A DNA stretch of 6,126 bases from positions 1-6,126 of the forward strand of contig JAWXCJ010000065.1 of assembly GCA_034408875.1 (NCBI GenBank). Direction: 5' to 3'. Shown one piece after another: positions 1-5,983 of this stretch. The position numbers and the translations under genes are program-made. The first letter of the stretch is position 1, and every line of letters starts with the position of its first letter. The notes under the pieces were generated by a model. It was not told the origin of the DNA, did not search any database, and worked only from the letters and a program-made list of their open reading frames with translations. Origin of the DNA: JANNHK01 sp034408875. Its GTDB lineage: Bacteria > Actinomycetota > Acidimicrobiia > IMCC26256 > PALSA-610.

Positions 1-1
1 C

Positions 2-640
2 GACCCCGACATGGCCCGGCCCGAGGCGATCGTCGCGCTGCCGCCGGGGTCGACACTGCTGCTCTACACCGACGGTCTCATCGAACGGCGCGGCCACCGC
101 CTCGAAGAGGGGCTCGATGCACTGGCTGCGCAAGCGTCGGCCTGCAACGGCCTACCCGTCGAAGAGATGTGTGACGAGCTGCTGCGCGTGCTCGTTCCCG
201 AACTCCCGGGCGACGACATCGCGCTCGTTGCCATCCGTCTCGTCTCCGCTGACGCCCGCGCGTTCACGTACCGGGTTCCCGCCGCGGCCGACGAACTCGT
301 CGTGATGCGCCGCCGGCTTCGCGACTGGCTCGTCCGCCGGCACTTCCCCACGCGCGTGAGTGACGACGTCGTTCTCGCCGTCGGCGAAGCCTGCACCAAT
401 GCGGTCGAGCACGCGTACGCGAGCGACGGACCGAACTCGGTCGTGGTCGAAGCCCACCGCGTTGACGATGACATCGTCCTCACGGTCCGCGACTACGGGT
501 CGTGGCGGCGACTCGCGCCCGACCCTCGCCGCAACCGTGGTCTCCGGCTGATGGCCGCGGTCATGGACGACGTATCCGTGTCGGCCGCGCCCGACGGCGG
601 CACCCGGGTCCGCATGCGCCGACACCTCGGGGTTTCGTAA
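2..640 (+). CDS. SpoIIE/RsbU-type PP2C phosphatase fused to RsbW-like ATPase domain (C-terminal part)
   Basis: The 5' end lies outside the window: the frame is open from base 2 (Asp-Pro-Asp before the first Met at 11), so that Met is probably internal. Numbering from that Met, residues 9-77 are the end of a SpoIIE-type PP2C domain, with the LLLYTDGLIE motif (metal-ligand Asp21) and the terminal GDDIALVAIR motif (Asp68/Asp69). Residues about 85-206 form a GHKL ATPase domain of the anti-sigma type: N-box EACTNAVEHAY (Glu126, Asn130), G1-like VRDYG (Asp161), RGLRLM at 176-181 and GGTRV at 196-200. In this family the phosphatase dephosphorylates an anti-anti-sigma factor, and the ATPase domain binds sigma or phosphorylates its antagonist. 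Fusions of both often carry PAS or GAF sensor domains further upstream, which cannot be seen here. The gene ends in TAA, 90 nt before the ABC-F gene. The sigma factor it acts on is not identifiable. Confidence 0.88.
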   Translation, partial: DPDMARPEAIVALPPGSTLLLYTDGLIERRGHRLEEGLDALAAQASACNGLPVEEMCDELLRVLVPELPGDDIALVAIRLVSADARAFTYRVPAAADELVVMRRRLRDWLVRRHFPTRVSDDVVLAVGEACTNAVEHAYASDGPNSVVVEAHRVDDDIVLTVRDYGSWRRLAPDPRRNRGLRLMAAVMDDVSVSAAPDGGTRVRMRRHLGVS

Positions 641-652
641 CGCCCCACGCGC

Positions 653-658
653 TACCCT
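653..658 (+). promoter_or_regulatory. Candidate -10 element (TACCCT) for the ABC-F gene
   Basis: TACCCT fits the actinobacterial TAnnnT -10 pattern and lies 13 bases after the stop of the upstream gene, so transcription would start near 665-667. I see no convincing -35 hexamer at 16-18 bp; the region there is GGGTTTCG. The same TACCCT, preceded by GC, recurs at 5900-5905 before the sigma-factor unit. This is tentative. If it is false, the ABC-F gene may be read through from upstream. Confidence 0.3.
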
Positions 659-666
659 CCTGCTCG

Positions 667-695
667 ATGTAACACGACGAACGCCATCGTTGTCG
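667..695 (+). promoter_or_regulatory. Start-stop ATG-TAA and bulged hairpin in the ABC-F leader
   Basis: ATG at 667-669 is followed directly by TAA at 670-672. Two bases later a stem begins: CGAC (675-678) and AACG (680-683) pair with CGTTGTCG (688-695), giving 8 bp with one bulged G (679) and a CCAT loop. No U-tract follows; the next 20 bases are mostly C and T, so it is not a classical intrinsic terminator. CCTC at 704-707 could pair with the GAGG ribosome site at 720-723, but only over 4 bp. Leader control is known for several ABC-F resistance genes, so a regulatory role is plausible but inferred. Confidence 0.35.
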
Positions 696-719
696 CTCCC
701 CGCCCTCCCGTTCCCGGTC

Positions 720-723
720 GAGG
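720..723 (+). promoter_or_regulatory. Ribosome binding site deciding the GTG start of the ABC-F gene
   Basis: GAGG at 720-723 sits 7 nt before GTG 731. No ATG or GTG occurs in that frame in the rest of the leader, so the GTG is the natural start. Confidence 0.65.
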
Positions 724-730
724 TTCCGTC

Positions 731-2404
731 GTGTCGCACTCCGCGTCAGCCAGTCTCATCGCTCGTGACGTCTGCAAGGCGCACGGATCCCATCTCGTGC
801 TCGACCGCGTTTCGTTGACCGTGGTACCGGGTCGTTGCCTCGGGATCGTCGCGCCCAACGGGGCGGGAAAGACGACGCTGCTTCGCATCCTGGCGGGTCT
901 CGAATCGCCCGACAGTGGTGTCGTCGAACGACACCCACCCACCGCGACCGTCGGCTATCTCCCGCAGGAGCCGGACCGGCGTGACGGCGAGACGCTCCGA
1001 AGCTTCCTCGCGCGTCGCACCGGCGTGCGCGCGGCCGAAGCTGCACTCGACACGGCGAGCGAGGAACTCGCGGGCGATCACGAAGGCGCCGACGACACGT
1101 ACGCCGCCGCGCTCGACCGCTACCTGGCGTTGGGCGCACCCGACTTCGACGCGCGTGCGGCGACAACCGTCGTCGAACTGGGTCTTTCCGAGCGGTTGCT
1201 CGACGTCCCGATGCCCGCGCTCTCGGGCGGACAGGCGGCGCGTGCCTCGCTGGCCGCGATCCTGCTGTCTCGCTTCGATGTGTTGTTGCTCGACGAACCG
1301 ACGAACGACCTCGATTTCGCGGGTCTCGACCGGTTGGAACGCTTCTTCGCCCAGACCGCCGCAGGCGTCGTCGTGGTCTCCCACGACCGCATGTTCCTCG
1401 ACCGCACGATCGACGCGGTGCTCGAACTCGACGAACACACGCACCAAGGCCGGACGTTCGACGGCGGATGGTCCGCGTACCTGGACGAACGCGCGATCAC
1501 CCGGCGCCACGCAGAGGAACGGTACGACGAGTACCAGACCAAGCGGTCGACGTTGATGTCACGGGCCCAGCAACAACGCGAGTGGGCGACCCAAGGCGTG
1601 GCGAAGGTCAAGAAGAGCGGCGAACGCGACAAGTTCATCCGCGCGTTCCGCACACAATCGAGTGAACGTCTCGCGGGGAAAGCCCGCGCCACTGCCGAGG
1701 CAGTCGCCCGCCTCGATGCCGAAGCCGTCGAGAAACCCTGGGAAGGCTGGGACCTCCGCCTCGAACTCGCCGAGGCGCCCCGCAGCGGCGACATCGTGGC
1801 TCGCTTCGAGCGCGCGGTCGTACAGCGCGGTGACTTCACGCTCGGCCCGCTCGACTTCGAAGTGCGTTGGGGCGAACGGGTCGCGATCCTCGGCCCGAAC
1901 GGCAGCGGCAAGACGACGCTGCTGGGTGTCCTCCTCGGGGACCTCCCGCTCGACTCCGGTGTGCGTCGGCTCGGGCCGGCAGTCGTCGTCGGCACGCTCG
2001 ACCAGGGGCGGGCCCGCTTCGCCGCCGACGCCGGCCTGCTCGACGCGTTCATCGGGGCTACGGGTGCCGACCTCTCGACGGCGCGCTCCGCGCTCGCCAA
2101 GTTCGGGCTCGGCGCCGACCACGTCACGCGCCCCTCGAAGACACTGTCGCCGGGAGAACGTACCCGCGCCGTACTCGCGTTGTTCACGGTGAGCGGGGTG
2201 AACTGCCTCGTGCTCGACGAACCGACCAACCACCTCGACATGCCCGCGATCGAACAACTCGAACAGGCCCTCGAAACCTTCGGCGGCACGGTCCTGCTCG
2301 TCACCCACGATCGCCAACTGCTCGACGCGGTGAGCCGTACCCGCGAGATCCGCCTGGCCGAAGGAAGGATCGTCGCCGACGAGACGGTCGCAGAACTGTC
2401 GTAG
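731..2404 (+). CDS. ABC-F family ATPase (two ATP-binding cassettes, ribosome-associated)
   Basis: This is a 557-residue soluble protein with two ABC cassettes and no membrane segments. Cassette 1: Walker A APNGAGKTT (41-49), Q-loop Gln79, signature LSGGQ (164-168), Walker B LLLDEP with catalytic Glu189, switch His218. Cassette 2: Walker A GPNGSGKTT (388-396), Q-loop Gln425, signature LSPGE (472-476), LVLDEP with Glu497, His526. A charged linker (about 255-335, rich in Arg, Glu, Gln and Lys) joins them, as in ABC-F proteins, where it reaches into the ribosome next to the P-site tRNA. Family members either protect ribosomes from macrolides, lincosamides, streptogramins or pleuromutilins, or act as housekeeping translation factors; sequence alone does not say which. 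The LSPGERTRA signature resembles actinobacterial antibiotic-type ABC-F proteins. One oddity is Ala41 in place of the first Walker A Gly. The start is GTG with GAGG 7 nt upstream. The YdbS-like gene begins 9 nt after the stop. Confidence 0.93.
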   Translation: MSHSASASLIARDVCKAHGSHLVLDRVSLTVVPGRCLGIVAPNGAGKTTLLRILAGLESPDSGVVERHPPTATVGYLPQEPDRRDGETLRSFLARRTGVRAAEAALDTASEELAGDHEGADDTYAAALDRYLALGAPDFDARAATTVVELGLSERLLDVPMPALSGGQAARASLAAILLSRFDVLLLDEPTNDLDFAGLDRLERFFAQTAAGVVVVSHDRMFLDRTIDAVLELDEHTHQGRTFDGGWSAYLDERAITRRHAEERYDEYQTKRSTLMSRAQQQREWATQGVAKVKKSGERDKFIRAFRTQSSERLAGKARATAEAVARLDAEAVEKPWEGWDLRLELAEAPRSGDIVARFERAVVQRGDFTLGPLDFEVRWGERVAILGPNGSGKTTLLGVLLGDLPLDSGVRRLGPAVVVGTLDQGRARFAADAGLLDAFIGATGADLSTARSALAKFGLGADHVTRPSKTLSPGERTRAVLALFTVSGVNCLVLDEPTNHLDMPAIEQLEQALETFGGTVLLVTHDRQLLDAVSRTREIRLAEGRIVADETVAELS

Positions 2405-2414
2405 CATGTACGGG
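2402..2414 (+). promoter_or_regulatory. Candidate leaderless promoter for the YdbS-like gene
   Basis: TAGCAT (2402-2407) overlaps the TAG stop of the ABC-F gene and lies 6 nt before GTG 2414. That is the spacing expected if transcription starts on the start codon, as in the leaderless genes common in actinobacteria. No Shine-Dalgarno precedes this GTG, which supports the idea. No clear -35 is seen in the ABC-F coding sequence. Alternatively the gene is simply cotranscribed and translationally coupled. Confidence 0.35.
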
Positions 2415-2905
2415 TGAACACCCGGGCGAATGATCTGCTCGACGGAACGGAACAACAGCTCGATCCGAAGATCGCGATCGTGTGGGCAGTCGGTTCCGCC
2501 GCACCGCCGCTCTTCCTGACGATCGCGGCGGTCGTGACGATCCTCGCGGTCGACGCACCCGAATGGATGCTCGGCGTCGCCCTGTTTGGCGGCGTCGCGT
2601 TGACCCTCGCCGGCGTCGTCTGGGCTCGCATGGCGTGGGCCCGGTGGCGGTGGACCGCATGGCCCGACGCCGTCGAACTCCGCCACGGCGTCCTGCGCGT
2701 GCATGAGTCGGTCGTGCCGTACCACCGGATCCAACAGATCGACATCGTGCGCGACCCGCTCGAACGTGTCCTCGGCTTGTCGAGTGTGATCCTGCGGACG
2801 GCGTCGGCCTCGAGCGATGCCAAGATCCCGGGGCTCCCCGAGGCCACGGCCGACGGGTTGCGCCGGCGGCTCCTCACGCTCGCCGGTGTCGACGATGCAG
2901 TGTGA
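2414..2905 (+). CDS. YdbS-like membrane protein with one bacterial PH domain (bPH_2/DUF304)
   Basis: This is a 163-residue protein. After a polar N-terminus there are two hydrophobic segments (about 19-46 and 51-74), then a positively charged, Trp-rich boundary (WARWRW, 75-80) and a cytosolic PH-like domain (about 80-155). The domain carries the family motif PYHRIQQIDI at 102-111, followed by R-D-P-L-x-R-x-x-G-L, as in DUF304/bPH_2 proteins. The two-TM plus one-PH plan and the following three-PH gene match the ydbS-ydbT pair of Bacillus subtilis. That pair is reported as sigma-W controlled and needed for resistance to a bacteriocin made by related bacilli, but its mechanism is unclear. The start is GTG with no visible ribosome site. 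The gene overlaps the YdbT-like gene by 11 nt. Family assignment is strong; function is inferred only. Confidence 0.85.
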   Translation: MNTRANDLLDGTEQQLDPKIAIVWAVGSAAPPLFLTIAAVVTILAVDAPEWMLGVALFGGVALTLAGVVWARMAWARWRWTAWPDAVELRHGVLRVHESVVPYHRIQQIDIVRDPLERVLGLSSVILRTASASSDAKIPGLPEATADGLRRRLLTLAGVDDAV

Positions 2906-4310
2906 CCCTCCGGCCCTCGAACCCCACCAGAGCGCCCCCCGGCGAACCCATCCACTCACCGCCATCGCCGGTTTCGCCGCGTTCGGCGTAGGAGTCCTGC
3001 TCGTCGTGACGACCGCCGGCTTCGGGCTCGACCTGTTCCTCACCTTCTTCGGTGGTCTGTCGCTCGTGCGGTGGTGGTTCCGCACCTACGAGGTCGGGCC
3101 CGACGAGTTGATCGTGCGCGACGGCGTCCTGAGCCGCCGGATCCAGGTCGTCCCGTACCGGCGGGTGCAGCAGGTAGATATTCGCCGGAGCCTGCTGATG
3201 CAGATCTTCGGGCTGGCGGCGCTCCGCATCGAGACCGCGGGGTCGCAAGCAGGAACCGTCGACCTCGCCATGCTCGACGTCGGGACCGCCGAGAGTCTGC
3301 GGACATGGGTCTTGTCCCGCCGCACTGCGGGTGTCGTCGATAACGCCGACCCGAATCCGGCCGCAGCAACGCTCGCGGCCCCGACACCCGAAGTCGTGAT
3401 GTTCGCGATCAGCGGAGGTCGCCTGGTCCTCGCGGGCGTCACGGCTTCGGCCGTGGCGTTCGTCGCCGCGTTCGTGGTCGCGGCGGTCCCCGTCGCGGTC
3501 GCGTTCTCGGCCTCCGTAGGCATCGCGGCGTACGCGTTGACACTCTGGCTCCTATTCCTGGCCGCAGTCGTAGCCGCCCTCTCCACGATCGGGAGCCTGC
3601 TCACCTACGCCCGCTACACACTCTCACTCGCAGGCGACGACCTGCGCCTGACGCACGGCGCACTCGAACGGCGTCACGTCACCCTTCCGCGCGCGCGGGT
3701 GCAACACATCGAGATCTCGGACAATCCGTTGCGGCGCGCGTTCGGTGTCGTGTCCGTGTCGTTCCGTTCCGCGGCGAGTATCGGCGCCGACCGCGGGGGC
3801 GCGACCGGGCGCGTCGACATCCCGATCGTGAATCGCGCCGACATTCCCGGGCTGCTCGCGGCGTTGATGGGCGCCCGATCGTGGACCCCGCCCGAACTGC
3901 AGCCGCGCCCCACCGCGGCGCGGCGGCGCGGCATCGTGCGCCGTACCGCTCCCCTCCTCGCCCTCGCCGCGATCCTCCTCGTCATCGAACCGATCGCCGG
4001 TGTGATCGCGTTCGGCGTGGCCGTCGTGGGCATTCCTTGGGGCGTCGCGGCGCATCGGCGCGCCGGGCACGCGGTCACTCCGTCGATCACGGCGTTCGGC
4101 GCCGGCGTGTTGCATCACCGCCTCCACCTCGTACCGATCGAGCGGATCCAAAGTGCCCGCACGGTGCAGTCGCCGTTCCAGCGCCGGGTCGACCTGACGA
4201 CGTTCGCGCTCGACATCGCCGGTTCTGCTTCCGCTCCGGGTCTCTACGACCTCGACGTCGAGGCAGCGACGTCCTTACGCCGAGCACTGCCGAGACGCGC
4301 ACTCGAGTGA
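2895..4310 (+). CDS. YdbT-like membrane protein with three bacterial PH domains (bPH_2/DUF304)
   Basis: This is a 471-residue protein built from three repeats of a TM pair plus a bPH_2 domain. Hydrophobic regions lie at about 21-60, 176-235 and 350-386. PH domains lie at about 66-140 (motif PYRRVQQVDI, 87-96), 240-320 (LPRARVQHIEI, 264-274) and 395-466 (VPIERIQSART, 413-423). The motif decays along the protein, and the third copy has lost the acidic end. I chose ATG 2895 because it is the start nearest the upstream stop, overlapping it by 11 nt, and it leaves a short polar N-terminus before the first TM. An earlier in-frame ATG at 2817 would only add residues encoded inside the YdbS-like gene. 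There is no strong ribosome site, so translational coupling is likely. It probably works in the same membrane complex as its neighbour. The gene ends one base from the convergent cupredoxin gene. Confidence 0.85.
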   Translation: MQCDPPALEPHQSAPRRTHPLTAIAGFAAFGVGVLLVVTTAGFGLDLFLTFFGGLSLVRWWFRTYEVGPDELIVRDGVLSRRIQVVPYRRVQQVDIRRSLLMQIFGLAALRIETAGSQAGTVDLAMLDVGTAESLRTWVLSRRTAGVVDNADPNPAAATLAAPTPEVVMFAISGGRLVLAGVTASAVAFVAAFVVAAVPVAVAFSASVGIAAYALTLWLLFLAAVVAALSTIGSLLTYARYTLSLAGDDLRLTHGALERRHVTLPRARVQHIEISDNPLRRAFGVVSVSFRSAASIGADRGGATGRVDIPIVNRADIPGLLAALMGARSWTPPELQPRPTAARRRGIVRRTAPLLALAAILLVIEPIAGVIAFGVAVVGIPWGVAAHRRAGHAVTPSITAFGAGVLHHRLHLVPIERIQSARTVQSPFQRRVDLTTFALDIAGSASAPGLYDLDVEAATSLRRALPRRALE

Positions 4311-4311
4311 A

Positions 4312-4752
4312 CTAGGGAAGAACGACGATCGTCCCGGTCATCCCGTACGCGACGTGGCCGGGAAGGTGACACATGAACTCGAAGATGCCCGGCTCCGTGA
4401 ACTCGAAGTACGTGACGCCCGTGTCGTGCGGACCGACCGACACCTCGCCCGGAACCGGTGGGTGACGCGCCTCGCTGCCCTCCCGGTGGCGGGCGTGCAC
4501 GTCGGCGTCACCGGTGACGAACTCATGGTTGATCGGGTCGTCGTTGCGTATGACGAACTCCACGGTCGTCCCCGCGCGCACTTCGAGCTCGGTAACCGAG
4601 AACTCGCTGTGCTCGATACCGATCTCGACCGTCACGAGCCCCGGACCGAGCGGCGCGGTGTCGTCCGAGGCGTTCGCGTCGACCGCGTAGCTACCGATGC
4701 CGACCGCCGCCGCGGCGACGCCGGCGAGGCCGACCCGTGCGACCCAGTTCAT
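4312..4752 (-). CDS. Secreted small blue copper protein (cupredoxin, plastocyanin-like)
   Basis: This is a 146-residue exported protein. A short Sec-type signal (about 1-27, ending in DANA) precedes a single cupredoxin beta-barrel (about 38-146). Type-1 copper ligands can be read directly: His76 in NHEF, then Cys128, His133 and Met138 in a C-x4-H-x4-M arrangement near the C-terminus, which ends TGTIVVLP as is typical. Between the first His and the Cys lies a His- and Arg-rich loop (about 82-110) that is longer than in minimal plastocyanins. Such proteins carry electrons or bind copper outside the membrane; the partner is unknown. The start at ATG 4752 overlaps the DUF2330 stop as ATGA and has no good ribosome site, so translation is probably coupled. 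A longer frame reaching 4842 would add an Arg-rich stretch overlapping the upstream gene and spoil the signal peptide. The stop is TAG. Confidence 0.88.
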   Translation of the reverse strand: MNWVARVGLAGVAAAAVGIGSYAVDANASDDTAPLGPGLVTVEIGIEHSEFSVTELEVRAGTTVEFVIRNDDPINHEFVTGDADVHARHREGSEARHPPVPGEVSVGPHDTGVTYFEFTEPGIFEFMCHLPGHVAYGMTGTIVVLP

Positions 4753-5795
4753 GCTGCTGCCGGTCCCGAACTGCGCCGCGTCCCGAGCCCGGTCACGGCG
4801 ACGACGCCGAGACCCGCGGCGATGGCGAAGACGAGCGACCACCGGATCGGTGGACCCGGCGCCTGCACCGGTCGCGCTTGCACCGCGTCGACCCCGACGT
4901 CGACCAACTCGGGCAGCGCGCGGCCGTCGACCGACGCCGCGAGGTCGTAGTCGAGGTCACGGGCTTCGGCATTCACGGTCAGATACGTGAACCACATCTC
5001 CTGCGGCACCCACTCCATGCCGACGTCGGAACGGAGATCGGCGAGCAGCGAGTCGGAAGCGGCTTCGTCGCGCTCGAGTGAAAGTCCGGGACCGCCCGCG
5101 AGCAACTTCGGCTGCTCGTCGGTCAACAGGAACACGTCGGCCTCGACGACCTGCGACCCGTCGAGTCCGAGGCCCAGGATCCGCAACGGAACCCATGGGT
5201 CGTCGGTCGGGATGGTGAGCATGATCGGTGTGCCGTCGCCGCTGGTCTGGCCGAGTTCGGCGGCGCGGCCGGCGTCGAAGCGGGCGGCCATGAAGATCTC
5301 GCTGCGTTGCGCGTAGAAGTCGAGCACTTCGGGTGCGTCGGGCGAGAGGAAGAAGCCGTTGTCGAGCGCCCACTCGCCGACCTCGTCCCCGCCGCCGCGC
5401 AGGATCGTGATGTCGAGCGCGTCGATCTGCGTCTCGAGGATGACTTCCGCCTCGGCGCTGTCGAAGGCCCCGGCAGTCAGGCGCACGTTTTGGTCCTGCT
5501 CCGGTGCGACCTCGCGTGCGAGCCGTTGGAGCGTCCAGTCGCCGCCGCGGACGACGTCGGTCGGGACGTCGGGGAGCGGGATGATCGACCCGACTTCCTC
5601 GCCCTCGCCCGTGAACTCGAACGACGTCACGTAACGCTCGACGCCGTCGTGGTACGCGGCGAGGGTCGTCGTGCGTACGAGTTGGATCGTTCCGTTCTCA
5701 CCGATCAGACCGCCGCACGCCGCCGCCGGGCCGGCGCCGAGGAGTATCGCGGTGGGTACTGCGACCCCTGCAACCACACGAGACAACCGAAACAT
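4749..5795 (-). CDS. DUF2330 domain protein, exported with C-terminal membrane anchor
   Basis: This is a 348-residue protein with a signal peptide (about 1-26) ending AAAC-GG. The mature start is the Cys-Gly-Gly typical of DUF2330 proteins, followed by the family's conserved N-terminal block: TTTLAAYHDGVERYVTSFEF (43-62), the IIPLP motif at 71-75 and GGDWTLQRL (84-92). A long extracytoplasmic domain is followed by a single hydrophobic segment (about 319-338) and a short Arg-containing tail, giving an anchored outside-facing protein. The AAAC at the signal end is a poor lipobox, so I do not call it a lipoprotein. The family has no established function. The start is ATG 5795 with GGAGG 5 nt upstream. 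An in-frame extension to 5921 (42 more residues, charged, no signal) is rejected. It is the first gene of a two-gene operon with the cupredoxin, which suggests they act together outside the membrane. Confidence 0.85.
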   Translation of the reverse strand: MFRLSRVVAGVAVPTAILLGAGPAAACGGLIGENGTIQLVRTTTLAAYHDGVERYVTSFEFTGEGEEVGSIIPLPDVPTDVVRGGDWTLQRLAREVAPEQDQNVRLTAGAFDSAEAEVILETQIDALDITILRGGGDEVGEWALDNGFFLSPDAPEVLDFYAQRSEIFMAARFDAGRAAELGQTSGDGTPIMLTIPTDDPWVPLRILGLGLDGSQVVEADVFLLTDEQPKLLAGGPGLSLERDEAASDSLLADLRSDVGMEWVPQEMWFTYLTVNAEARDLDYDLAASVDGRALPELVDVGVDAVQARPVQAPGPPIRWSLVFAIAAGLGVVAVTGLGTRRSSGPAAA

Positions 5796-5800
5796 CACGC

Positions 5801-5805
5801 CCTCC
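5801..5805 (-). promoter_or_regulatory. Ribosome binding site for the DUF2330 gene
   Basis: The minus strand reads GGAGG, then 5 nt, then ATG at 5795-5793. It is a strong site and fixes the start so that the signal peptide begins at the N-terminus. Confidence 0.8.
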
Positions 5806-5913
5806 AGGACATCCAGGGTTCGGCACAGAACTGGAACCTTGGATGGGGCGCGACGGGCATCTGGTTCCCGCCGCCCAGGAAATTCCAATTGTCCTTTGCT
5901 ACCCTTGTGAGCA

Positions 5914-5930
5914 GGGTTCACGCGGGTTCA
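5914..5930 (+). repeat. Tandem GGGTTCA direct repeat
   Basis: GGGTTCA occurs at 5914-5920 and again at 5924-5930, with starts exactly 10 bp apart, about one helical turn. The pair lies just after the candidate -10 at 5900 and just before the GGGGGA ribosome site. A partial copy, GGGTTC, is at 5816-5821. The position suits an operator, but chance is not excluded. Confidence 0.45.
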
Positions 5931-5941
5931 GTGGGGGAAGC

Positions 5942-5983
5942 ATGGCCAGGGAAGGCCGATCTACGCACGGCGTGACGCCGTGA
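5942..5983 (+). CDS. 13-residue leader ORF upstream of the sigma-like gene
   Basis: This ORF is ATG, 13 codons, then TGA; the product reads MAREGRSTHGVTP. It is preceded by a strong purine-rich ribosome site, GGGGGAAG (5933-5940), at proper spacing. That is better than the site of any larger plus-strand gene in this window. Its stop TGA (5981-5983) overlaps the GTG (5980-5982) that opens the next gene. The peptide has no recognisable domain; it is short, polar and basic, and is unlikely to act by itself. The role is probably to carry ribosomes to the downstream start. Alternatively it is a chance ORF and the ribosome site serves the GTG from a distance of about 40 nt, which is too far by normal rules. 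Confidence 0.5.
   Translation: MAREGRSTHGVTP
5966..5982 (+). promoter_or_regulatory. Perfect dyad enclosing the sigma-gene start codon
   Basis: CACGGCGT (5966-5973), a single G (5974), then ACGCCGTG (5975-5982) form a perfect 8+1+8 inverted repeat. As RNA it would fold with a 6-bp all-G/C/A-U stem (CACGGC with GCCGTG) and a GTGAC loop, and the last three bases of the stem are the GTG start codon. Ribosomes translating the 13-codon ORF would open it. A DNA-binding site is the alternative reading. Confidence 0.5.

Larger units (their letters stand above)
5796..5941. promoter_or_regulatory. Divergent intergenic region between DUF2330 operon and sigma-factor unit
   Basis: These 146 bp must hold the control signals for both directions. 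An AT-rich island at about 5880-5899 stands out from the GC-rich surroundings. It is followed by TACCCT (5900-5905), a candidate -10 for the plus-strand unit, giving a leader of roughly 30 nt. A GC-rich dyad lies at 5846-5876 (GGGCG and CGGG pairing with CCCG and CGCCC). I found no clear -35 on either strand and no convincing minus-strand -10. Confidence 0.5.

Noticed and set aside
675..715. Leader hairpin as an intrinsic terminator of the phosphatase gene
   Set aside because: It is followed by a C-rich tract instead of a T-run, so it does not fit a classical terminator.
1120..3085. Long minus-strand open frames (611 and 508 codons) opposite the ABC-F and YdbST-like genes
   Set aside because: They mirror high-GC coding sequence on the plus strand, are Arg/Ser-rich with no recognisable domain, and lie across several well-supported genes.
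3624..4151. Minus-strand open frame of 175 codons opposite the YdbT-like gene
   Set aside because: It is a low-complexity Arg/Asp/Gly-rich shadow of a membrane-protein gene with clear PH and TM segments.
4753..4842. Upstream extension of the cupredoxin to an earlier ATG
   Set aside because: It adds an Arg-rich segment before the signal peptide and overlaps the DUF2330 C-terminus; the ATGA overlap start is better.
5791..5830. Signal-end Cys of the DUF2330 protein as a lipoprotein anchor
   Set aside because: The preceding residues Ala-Ala-Ala lack the usual Leu/Val at -3, and a C-terminal TM already anchors the protein. (The Cys itself is encoded near 5715-5717.)
5833..5868. GGAAC words on both strands as ECF-type -35 elements
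   Set aside because: No matching CGTC/CGTT-type -10 at 16-17 bp on either strand, so they are not called as promoters.
5796..5921. 42-residue N-terminal extension of the DUF2330 protein
   Set aside because: It is charged and would bury the signal peptide; the ATG at 5795 has GGAGG at ideal spacing.
5307..5975. Plus-strand open frame of 222 codons opposite the DUF2330 gene and running through the intergenic region
   Set aside because: Composition is that of an antisense shadow (Arg/Val/Asp-rich), and it crosses the divergent promoter region and the mini-ORF.
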